Assembly (NCBI GenBank): GCA_947462115.1 | Contig: CANHON010000254.1 | Span: 1 to 6,866 of the forward strand | Reading direction: 5' to 3' | Length of the DNA: 6,866 nt | DNA from: Deltaproteobacteria bacterium | Lineage (GTDB): Bacteria > Myxococcota_A > UBA796 > UBA2385 | Translations under genes and position numbers: made by a program | The notes under the pieces: generated by a model | What the model was told of the DNA's origin: nothing | Database searches by the model: none | The model's input: only the letters and a program-made list of their open reading frames with translations | Shown: positions 1-5,746 of the stretch, one piece after another | Numbering within the stretch: position 1 is the first letter of the stretch | How the letters are laid out: the number at the start of each line of letters is the position of its first letter

Positions 1-1
1 G

Positions 2-1069
2 GCCGGCAAGCGGGGCGGCGGCGCCGACGACAGCGCGATGTTCCCGAAGCCGGAGCCCTCGCTCCTCATCCAGAGCTGGGCCACCCTCTACGACCAGGAC
101 GCGGACCCGGTCACCGACCCGGCGGGCTACGGCGACCCCGAGGACGACGTCGGCTTCAAGCTCCGTCGCGCCCGGATCGGGCTCGGCGGAAAGAGCGACG
201 TCATCCGCTACGACCTGCAGTTCGGCTACACCAGCGGCTTCGACGCCGTGCGGCCGCCCAGCAGCACCAGCATCCAGCTCATCCAGGGCGACGTCGCCTA
301 CCGGCCGGTGAAGGGCCTCTGGATCGCCGGCGGCTTCACGGCTGTCCCGGTGTCCCGGGACTTCTTGATCAGCGCCGGTGACATGGCCCTCGGCGAGCGC
401 GCGGTCGGCAGCCAGTGGATGATCCCCCAGCGCGACATGGGCGTGGTGGTGGACGGTCGCCTCGGCGAAGATCGCGACGGCTTCCGGGGCCGCATGCGGG
501 TCGGCGCCTTCAACGGCAACCAGCGCATCACGGGCGACGACAACCCCGGCAAGCTCATCTCGGCCCGCGTCGAGGGCATGGTCGGCCCGGGCAACACCTA
601 CGAGACCTGGGGCAAGGTGGACGGCTTCACCCTCGGCGTCGCGGGCAACTTCTGGACCAACAAGGCCCTGTCCACCGAGGAGCTGGCCTTCGGCGGCGAC
701 CTGATGATGCGGGTGGAGGGCCTCGCCGTGATGGCGGAGGTCGTCAGCTCCACCATCAAGCCCGCCGACGCCACCATCGTGCCCACGGGCGTGCTGGAGG
801 ACACCCCCCGCCTCGGCACGGTGATCCAGGCTGGCTACAGCGTCTGGCGGCTGGAGCCGGTGGCCCGCTACAGCAGCTTCGACGACCACCGCGAGATCGA
901 CGACAACGGCGACGTGGCCACCGTCGAGGGCGGCTTGACCTGGCATGGTCCCAAGGACGTGGTCCGGGCCGGCGCGGTCTGGATCTCCCGCCTCGAGACC
1001 AAAGCCGGCGAGGGCGCCACCCAGGTGGACAACGACACGGCGCGCCTCTGGCTGCAGCTGCGCATCTGA
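2..1069 (+). CDS. Porin, phosphate-selective OprO/OprP-type, 5' end missing
   Basis: Outer-membrane beta-barrel channel for small, probably anionic solutes; the substrate cannot be read from sequence. The frame is open from the window's left edge, so signal peptide and N-terminus are missing and the Met codon at 38 is probably internal; 355 codons are visible. Family-like stretches follow in the expected order: FKLRRARIGLGGK (about 160-200) resembles the 'RRAR' strand near the start of OprO/P barrels. Next comes a 'DVAYRPVKGLWIAGGF' strand, then 'PVSRDFLISAGDMALGERA', which matches the family's PFSR-x-FL-S loop, then 'PQRDMGVVVDGRL' and 'RVGAFNGNQ'. The rest alternates polar and hydrophobic residues, as barrel strands do. 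The chain ends LWLQLRI, so the last residue is Ile rather than the usual aromatic. The next gene starts 3 nt after the stop. The family call is by motif recognition only; another 16- or 18-strand porin family is possible. Confidence 0.8.
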   Translation, partial: AGKRGGGADDSAMFPKPEPSLLIQSWATLYDQDADPVTDPAGYGDPEDDVGFKLRRARIGLGGKSDVIRYDLQFGYTSGFDAVRPPSSTSIQLIQGDVAYRPVKGLWIAGGFTAVPVSRDFLISAGDMALGERAVGSQWMIPQRDMGVVVDGRLGEDRDGFRGRMRVGAFNGNQRITGDDNPGKLISARVEGMVGPGNTYETWGKVDGFTLGVAGNFWTNKALSTEELAFGGDLMMRVEGLAVMAEVVSSTIKPADATIVPTGVLEDTPRLGTVIQAGYSVWRLEPVARYSSFDDHREIDDNGDVATVEGGLTWHGPKDVVRAGAVWISRLETKAGEGATQVDNDTARLWLQLRI

Positions 1070-1072
1070 TCC

Positions 1073-1411
1073 GTGGCCATCGCCGGCATCCCAGGTGAGC
1101 CAGAGCCCTGCTTCTTCACCGATGATGGCCGGCTCTACATGCTCGACACCTTGGTCCGCGCGGCCGCGCTGCGGATGGCCCCGCCCAACGACGGGGCAGA
1201 CCCGAGGGTGCTGAAAGTGCTGGTGCAGGTGGCCCGCCGCCTGACCCGGGCCGGCCCGCTCGGCGACCGGGCGGCGCTGGTGGGCCTCGTGCGAGAGGGC
1301 CTGCGGGCGCAGCGGGTGATCATGGGCCCGGACGCCATCGAAGCTGCCCTCGTGGCCTATGGCGAGGTGGTCCTCGAGCTGGAGATCACCCGGGTGGTGG
1401 ACAGCGCCTGA
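1073..1411 (+). CDS. Small hypothetical protein (112 aa)
   Basis: I do not recognise this protein. The frame uses G or C at nearly every third codon position, like its neighbours, which supports a real gene. The proposed start is a GTG only 3 nt after the porin stop, with no clear Shine-Dalgarno sequence, so translation may be coupled to the porin. An ATG at 1139 (residue 23) is the main alternative and would give 90 aa. There is no signal peptide or membrane segment, so the product should be cytoplasmic. After a short N-terminal part with a 'FFTDDGRLYML' stretch, the rest looks mainly helical, with Leu/Val/Ala-rich amphipathic segments and a basic middle (ARRLTR, REGLRAQR). Position suggests co-transcription with the porin, but no function can be assigned. 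Confidence 0.65.
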   Translation: MAIAGIPGEPEPCFFTDDGRLYMLDTLVRAAALRMAPPNDGADPRVLKVLVQVARRLTRAGPLGDRAALVGLVREGLRAQRVIMGPDAIEAALVAYGEVVLELEITRVVDSA

Positions 1412-1488
1412 GCGCTTGCGGCCCGCTGACTGCTCAGATATTCAGGGTGCCCCTCCGTCGGGGTCCCCCTGGGGTCTGGAGCGCGTCG
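1412..1488 (+). promoter_or_regulatory. Possible promoter and leader before the protease gene
   Basis: This 77-nt gap holds the most AT-rich short stretch nearby, CAGATATTCAG (1435-1445). GATATT (1437-1442) matches four of six bases of a sigma-70 -10 box. TTGCGG (1416-1421) upstream is a poor -35 candidate with a 15-nt spacer. A start near 1449 would leave a leader of about 40 nt. Within it, GGGTGCCCC (1445-1453) and GGGGTCCCC (1460-1468) can pair imperfectly. The site is a guess from sequence only; read-through from the porin gene is equally possible. Confidence 0.25.
1478..1481 (+). promoter_or_regulatory. Ribosome binding site deciding the protease start
   Basis: GGAG lies 7 nt before the ATG at 1489, an ideal spacing. 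The in-frame GTG at 1447 has only AGG (1444-1446) directly abutting it, too close to act, and its first codons include CGT, GGT and CCT, unlike the G/C-ending codons of the gene body. This favours 1489. The counter-argument is that the 14 extra residues would supply two Arg, giving the signal peptide the basic N-region that it otherwise lacks. Confidence 0.6.
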
Positions 1489-4371
1489 ATGTCCGTGGTT
1501 GGGTTGTTCCTCTTGCTCGTGGCTGGGCTGGGCCTCGCTGCTCCCGCCGTCGCCCCCGCCGTCGCCCCTGCCGTCGCCGCGCCCGTGGCGGTGCGGTCCG
1601 CCGCGCCCCCGGCCCGCGCGGTGGAGGGCTGGGCGGAGGTCATCGCGCGGGTGACCCCCGCGGTGGTGTCGATCCGCATGGACCGGCGGGTGCCCTTTGA
1701 CACCGACGGCGCCGGCAACTCCTACGCCACCGGCTTCGTGGTGGACGCCGAGCGGGGCATTTTGCTCACCAACCGCCACGTGGTCGGCGCCGGGCCCACG
1801 CGGGCCGAGGCCATCTTCATCACCGATGAAGAGGTGCCGCTGACCCTTTTGTACCGCGACCCCGTGCACGACTTCGGCTTCTTCCGCTTTGACCCCGCGG
1901 CGGTCCGCTTCGCGCCGGTCGTGGCCCTCCCGCTGCGCCCCGAGGGCGCCCAGGTGGGGCTGGACGTGCGGGTGATCGGCAACGACGCCGGGGAGAAGGT
2001 GAGCATCCTCAGCGGCACCATCGCCCGGCTGGACCGGCCGGCCCCCGACTATGGCGCGGGTCGCTTCAATGACTTCAACACCTTCTACATTCAGGCCGCC
2101 AGCGGCACCTCGGGCGGCTCCAGCGGCTCGCCGGTGATCGGGCCGGACGGCGCCGCGGTGGCGCTCAACGCCGGCTCCAACCGGACCTCCGCCAGCAGCT
2201 TCTTCTTGCCGCTCGACCGCGTGGTGCGCGCGCTCGCGGTGCTGCAGGCAGGCGGGCTGCCCTCGCGGGGCACGCTGCAGGTCACCTGGCAGCAGCGCTC
2301 GTGGGACGAGCTGCGCCGGCTCGGCCTGGACGCCGCGGAGGAGGCGACCTACCGGGGCCGGTCGGCGGGCGGAAACGGCCTGCTGGTCGTGGATGAGGTG
2401 CTCCCCGGCGGTCCTGCGGACGGGCTGCTGCACGCCGGCGACGTGCTCCTGTCCGCGGCGGGGAGGGACATCAACACCTTCGTTGATCTGGAGGCCATCC
2501 TCGACGACGCGACCGAGGCGGAGGTCCGCCTCGCGGTGCTCCGGGGCGGCGAGCCCCTGACCGTGGCCCTCCGGGTGGGCGACCTGCACAAGATCACCCC
2601 CCAGTCCTGGGTCGAGGCCGGCGGCGCGGTCTTCCACCCGCTGTCCTACCAGAAGGCGCGGGGCTTCTCGGTGCCGGTGCAGGGCGTCTTCGTGGCAGAC
2701 CGCGGCTACCTGTTGGAGGGGAGCGCGGTGCCGGCGGGCGCGCTGCTCCGGGCGGTCAACGGCGTGCCCATCGCTGATCTGGAGGCGCTCTGGGCGGCGC
2801 TGGGGGGCCTCGCCGACCGGGAGCAGCTCAGCCTGCGCTACAGCCTGCTGAGCGAGCCGGGCCGCGAGCTCACCGCGACCGCGCGCATGGATCGGCGCTG
2901 GCACCCTCTTCAGCGCTGCGCCTTCGAGGCGGGCAGCGGGGCATGGCGCTGTGAGCAGGCCGGCGCCCCACCGGCGCCCAAGCCGGCGGCCCTCGGGCGC
3001 GCCTTGACCGTGCCGGCGGACGGGCGGGCAGCGCGGCGGCTCGCGTCGGGCCTCGTGATGGTCCACTTCACCGTGCCGATGGCGGTGGACTCGGTCTTTG
3101 GGCGGACCTTCGCCGGCACCGGCCTCATCGTCGACGCCGAGCGGGGCTGGGTGCTGGTGGACCGGGACACCGTGCCGGTGGCGCTGGGCGACGCGAGCGT
3201 GACCTTCGGCGGCGGCTTTACGGTGCCGGCGCGGGTGCGCTGGCTGCACCCCACCGAGAACTTCGCGCTGCTGAGCTACGAGCCGGAGCAGCTCATCGAA
3301 AACAACGTCAAGCAGGTCAGGTTGGACGGACGGCCGCTCAAGCGCGGCCAGAAGGTCACGGTGGTCGGCCTCGATCGCAGCCAGCAGGTGGTCTGGCGCG
3401 AGACTGAGGTGGAGGCGGTCAAGCCCTGGGCGATCGGCGCGCCGCGTCCACCCGCCTGGACCCCCACCAACTTTGAGATCGTCGACCTGCAGGACGCGGT
3501 CTCCAGCTCCGGCGGCGCGGTGGTCGATCGACGGGGGCGCGTCCGGGCGAGCTGGGCCAGCTACGTTGATCGGTCGGGCAAAGAGCTGAGCAGCTGGTTC
3601 GCCGGCCTGCCGAGCGCCGTGCTCATCGAGGGCCTGGAGCAAGCGCGGCGGGCGGAGGGCGCGCCCCTGTTCGTGCCCGCCGCGCTGCTCGACACCCTCG
3701 ACCTGAAGAGCGCGCGGGAGCTCGGTCTCAGCCAAGCCCGGGTGGCGGCCCTGCTGTCGGCCCGGCCGGCCCGCCTGGAGGTGCTGCAGGTGAGCCGGGT
3801 GAGCGCCGGGAGCCCGGCCGCCGAGGTGCTCAAGGTCGGCGACCTCATCATCGAGCTGGAGGGCGCGCTCGGCCCCACCGGCCAGCAGGTGGACACGGCC
3901 TGCCTCGCCGGTCGGCCGCTTCAGCTGCGGCTGCTCCGCGACGGCGCTGAGCGCGACGTGGCCTTGCAGCCCCAGCCAAGGGACGTGCTCGGGCCGACGC
4001 GGGTGCTGCGCTGGGCCGGCGCCTTGCTCCAAGACACCCCGCCCGCCGTGGCGGACCAGCGGAGCGCGGGCCCCGGTACCGACCCGCGCGGCGGGGCGCC
4101 GGTGGGCGTCTACGTATCGGCGGTGGACGGGGGCTCGCCGGCGAGCCGGTACAAGCTTCGGTCCGGGCTGCGCATCACCGCCGTCAATGACGTGCCGGTC
4201 AATAATCTCGCGGACTTCATGGCGGCGCTGGGGGCGCAGGGCACCGCGCGCCTGCGGGTGGTGGAGCTGGACGGACGGGTGGCGGTGCTGACCCTCAAGC
4301 CCGATCCGCTCGGCTGGCCCACCACCCTGGTGCAGCGCGGCCCCGACGGCTGGACGAGCTCGACCCCCTGA
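1489..4371 (+). CDS. Secreted double-HtrA serine protease, Nma111/DEG7-like
   Basis: Predicted periplasmic HtrA/Deg-family endoprotease of 960 aa (M1 = ATG 1489). Residues 1-20 are a hydrophobic export signal, followed by an Ala/Pro/Val linker. Trypsin-like domain 1 (about 45-256) has His97 (TNRH), Asp128 (DPVHDF) and Ser212 (GGSSGSP), so it should be active. PDZ 1 spans about 270-366. A PDZ-like domain follows (about 366-472), starting GDLHKITP and ending MDRRWHP. Trypsin-like domain 2 (about 515-720) is degenerate: Asp560 replaces His and Asn591 replaces Asp, while Ser674 remains. PDZ 3 (about 730-830) and a last PDZ-like domain (about 835-945) complete it. This order and several signature stretches match what I know of yeast Nma111 and plant DEG7. 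Ordinary bacterial DegP/DegQ/DegS have one protease and one or two PDZ domains and about 350-500 aa. Cys477 and Cys488 could form a disulfide. Downstream is a convergent hairpin region. The family call is strong; the location is inferred from the signal peptide. Confidence 0.92.
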   Translation: MSVVGLFLLLVAGLGLAAPAVAPAVAPAVAAPVAVRSAAPPARAVEGWAEVIARVTPAVVSIRMDRRVPFDTDGAGNSYATGFVVDAERGILLTNRHVVGAGPTRAEAIFITDEEVPLTLLYRDPVHDFGFFRFDPAAVRFAPVVALPLRPEGAQVGLDVRVIGNDAGEKVSILSGTIARLDRPAPDYGAGRFNDFNTFYIQAASGTSGGSSGSPVIGPDGAAVALNAGSNRTSASSFFLPLDRVVRALAVLQAGGLPSRGTLQVTWQQRSWDELRRLGLDAAEEATYRGRSAGGNGLLVVDEVLPGGPADGLLHAGDVLLSAAGRDINTFVDLEAILDDATEAEVRLAVLRGGEPLTVALRVGDLHKITPQSWVEAGGAVFHPLSYQKARGFSVPVQGVFVADRGYLLEGSAVPAGALLRAVNGVPIADLEALWAALGGLADREQLSLRYSLLSEPGRELTATARMDRRWHPLQRCAFEAGSGAWRCEQAGAPPAPKPAALGRALTVPADGRAARRLASGLVMVHFTVPMAVDSVFGRTFAGTGLIVDAERGWVLVDRDTVPVALGDASVTFGGGFTVPARVRWLHPTENFALLSYEPEQLIENNVKQVRLDGRPLKRGQKVTVVGLDRSQQVVWRETEVEAVKPWAIGAPRPPAWTPTNFEIVDLQDAVSSSGGAVVDRRGRVRASWASYVDRSGKELSSWFAGLPSAVLIEGLEQARRAEGAPLFVPAALLDTLDLKSARELGLSQARVAALLSARPARLEVLQVSRVSAGSPAAEVLKVGDLIIELEGALGPTGQQVDTACLAGRPLQLRLLRDGAERDVALQPQPRDVLGPTRVLRWAGALLQDTPPAVADQRSAGPGTDPRGGAPVGVYVSAVDGGSPASRYKLRSGLRITAVNDVPVNNLADFMAALGAQGTARLRVVELDGRVAVLTLKPDPLGWPTTLVQRGPDGWTSSTP
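1543..1578 (+). repeat. Three tandem 12-bp repeats encoding Pro-Ala-Val-Ala
   Basis: CCCGCCGTCGCC occurs twice in direct succession (1543-1554, 1555-1566), then once with a single change (CCTGCCGTCGCC, 1567-1578). The unit is in frame and encodes PAVA three times (residues 19-30) at the end of the export signal of the protease. Gain or loss of units would lengthen or shorten the linker without a frameshift. Confidence 0.9.
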
Positions 4372-4391
4372 GCCCTCGCTCGGGGGTCGAG
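4359..4391. terminator. Strong hairpin overlapping the protease stop codon
   Basis: CTCGACCCCC (4359-4368) and GGGGGTCGAG (4382-4391) are perfect 10-bp complements. Inside them GAGC (4370-4373) pairs with GCTC (4378-4381), leaving one bulged T and a CCTC loop. The TGA (4369-4371) lies within the structure. No T-run follows on either strand, so it is not a classic intrinsic terminator. Its place between convergent genes suggests a bidirectional stop or mRNA-end stabiliser, possibly with Rho. The pairing is directly visible; the function is inferred. Confidence 0.5.
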
Positions 4392-4426
4392 GCTCCGGCG
4401 GGCTGGGCTCGACTCGGTCGCGGGGG

Positions 4427-4464
4427 GCCCCGGCTCGCTCGAGCCGAAGCTCGCCCCGGCTCGC
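4427..4464. repeat. Short repeats and hairpins between convergent genes
   Basis: The 12-mer GCCCCGGCTCGC occurs at 4427-4438 and 4453-4464. Between and overlapping the copies, CGGCTC (4431-4436) pairs with GAGCCG (4441-4446) around a GCTC loop. Alternatively CGAGC (4440-4444) pairs with GCTCG (4449-4453) around a CGAA loop. The two folds exclude each other. The element ends just past the dehydrogenase stop codon and may end its transcript, but there is no T-tract. Confidence 0.35.
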
Positions 4465-4465
4465 C

Positions 4466-5632
4466 TTACTCGAAGGCCTGGATGCCCGTGATCCAGCGGC
4501 CGAGGATCAGGTTGTGGATGTCGTGGGTGCCCTCGTAGGTGTAGACGCTCTCGAGGTTGGCTGCGTGCCGCATCACCGGGTACTCGTCGAGGATGCCGTT
4601 GGCGCCGTGAATGTCGCGCGAGACCCGGGCGATCTGCAGGGCGATGTCCACGTTGTTCATCTTGGCCAAGGAGATCTGCTCGGGCGTGACCTTGCCCTCG
4701 TCCTTGAGCCGACCGGCGTGCAAGGCGAGGAGCTGGCCCTTGGTGATCTCGCGGAGCATCCACGCCAGCTTGTTCTGCACGAGCTGGAAGCTGGCGATGG
4801 GCTTGCCGAACTGGATGCGGTTGAGGGCGTAGTCGCGGGAGCTGCTGTAGCAGGCCATCGCGGCGCCGAGCGCGCCCCAGGAGATGCCGAAGCGGGCGTT
4901 GTTGAGGCAGCTCATCGGGCCCTTGAGCCCGCGGACCTCCGGCAAAATCCGGTTCTTGGGGATGCGGCAGTCGGCGAGCACGATCTCGCCGGTGGCGCTG
5001 GCCCGCAGCGAGTGCTTGCCGTGCATCTCGGGCGTGGAGAAGCCGACATCGCCGCGCTCCACGATGAAGCCGCGGATCACGCCCTCAAGCTTGGCCCAGA
5101 CCACCGCCACATGGGCGAGCGGCGCGTTGGTGATCCACATCTTGGCGCCGTTGAGCACGTAGCTGTCGCCATCCTCAACGGCGTGGGTGAGCATGCCGCC
5201 GGGGTTGCTGCCGTAGTCGGGCTCGGTGAGCCCGAAGCAGCCGATGTACTCGCCGCGCGCGAGCTTGGGCAGGTAGTGCTGCTTTTGCTCCTCGCTGCCG
5301 AAGCGCCAGATGGGGAACATCACCAGCGAGCCCTGGACGCTGACGAAGCTGCGGAGGCCGGAGTCGCCGCGCTCGAGCTCTTGGCAGGCGATGCCGTAGG
5401 CCACGTTGGACATGCCCCCGCACTCGTAGCCGTGGAGGTTCATTCCCAGCAGGCCCATCTCGCCGATCTCGGGGATCAGGTGCACCGGGAAGGTGCCGGC
5501 GCGCGCATGACCCTCGATGATGGGGATGAACTTGTCTTCGGTCCACTTGCGGACCATGTCGCGCACCATCCGCTCTTCGTCGGTGAGCTGCGCGTCAATG
5601 TTGTAGAAGTCCAGTCCTTCGTATCGGGCCAT
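4466..5632 (-). CDS. gcdH: Glutaryl-CoA dehydrogenase
   Basis: FAD-dependent acyl-CoA dehydrogenase of 388 aa, cytoplasmic. It oxidises and decarboxylates glutaryl-CoA to crotonyl-CoA in lysine, tryptophan and benzoate-type degradation and passes electrons to electron-transfer flavoprotein. The sequence closely follows human and bacterial GCDH from QLTDEER to the C-terminal GTHDIHNLILGR and ITGIQAF. Visible landmarks are ELERGDSGLRS with Glu87 and Arg94 (the arginine that binds the glutaryl carboxylate), GCFGLTEPDYGS, WITNAPLA, KHSLRASATGEI, CLNNARFGI, and YTYEGTHD with Tyr366 and catalytic base Glu367. Glu and Tyr at these places are those of decarboxylating enzymes as I recall them. The start at 5632 has GGGAGG 5 nt upstream; an in-frame ATG at 5653 would add 7 residues but includes that ribosome site. 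The gene is convergent with the protease and divergent from the phosphatase. No partner of glutarate metabolism lies beside it. Confidence 0.94.
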   Translation of the reverse strand: MARYEGLDFYNIDAQLTDEERMVRDMVRKWTEDKFIPIIEGHARAGTFPVHLIPEIGEMGLLGMNLHGYECGGMSNVAYGIACQELERGDSGLRSFVSVQGSLVMFPIWRFGSEEQKQHYLPKLARGEYIGCFGLTEPDYGSNPGGMLTHAVEDGDSYVLNGAKMWITNAPLAHVAVVWAKLEGVIRGFIVERGDVGFSTPEMHGKHSLRASATGEIVLADCRIPKNRILPEVRGLKGPMSCLNNARFGISWGALGAAMACYSSSRDYALNRIQFGKPIASFQLVQNKLAWMLREITKGQLLALHAGRLKDEGKVTPEQISLAKMNNVDIALQIARVSRDIHGANGILDEYPVMRHAANLESVYTYEGTHDIHNLILGRWITGIQAFE

Positions 5633-5637
5633 GGTGG

Positions 5638-5643
5638 CCTCCC
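5638..5643 (-). promoter_or_regulatory. Ribosome binding site of the dehydrogenase gene
   Basis: Read on the minus strand, GGGAGG lies 5 nt before the ATG at 5632. It sits inside the 7-codon extension that the upstream ATG at 5653 would give, so it argues for the shorter protein, which begins MARYEGLDF. Confidence 0.75.
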
Positions 5644-5676
5644 GAAATGGCAAGGGGAGCGGTGGTAGAGGGGGTC

Positions 5677-5705
5677 TGGGTAGCCCAGGGCGGGGCGCCG
5701 GTCAA
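5677..5705 (-). promoter_or_regulatory. Possible promoter of the dehydrogenase gene with palindrome
   Basis: On the minus strand TTGACC (5705-5700) matches five of six bases of a sigma-70 -35 box. It lies 17 nt before TACCCA (5682-5677), a poor -10 box. The inverted repeat CTGGG-TAG-CCCAG (5676-5688) overlaps the -10 position, where an operator could sit. The TTGACC match could be chance in 114 nt of sequence; neither element is more than a candidate. Confidence 0.25.
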
Positions 5706-5732
5706 CGGAGTCGCGGCGCGCTGCGCGTCGAA

Positions 5733-5740
5733 AGGGGAGG
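5733..5740 (+). promoter_or_regulatory. Ribosome binding site of the phosphatase gene
   Basis: AGGGGAGG lies 6 nt before the ATG at 5747. It is a strong purine-rich site and fixes the start; no other start codon with a comparable site is nearby. Confidence 0.8.
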
Positions 5741-5746
5741 CTCAAA

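Noticed and set aside
415..1098. Plus-strand frame inside the porin gene encoding an Arg/Gly-rich product
   Set aside because: Low-complexity Arg/Gly/His composition typical of a shifted frame in GC-rich DNA; the porin frame has coherent family motifs.
1357..4032. Open frame of 891 codons on the minus strand opposite the protease gene
   Set aside because: It is codon-aligned with the protease gene, so its stops could come only from sense TTA, CTA and TCA codons, which are very rare here. The product is a His/Arg/Gly/Pro-rich mix without domains, and the sense protein is clearly conserved.
4514..5668. Open frame of 384 codons on the plus strand opposite the dehydrogenase gene
   Set aside because: Same codon-aligned antisense effect. 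The sense strand encodes a textbook glutaryl-CoA dehydrogenase, and the antisense product (Val/Ala/His/Asp/Glu-rich) has no recognisable domain.
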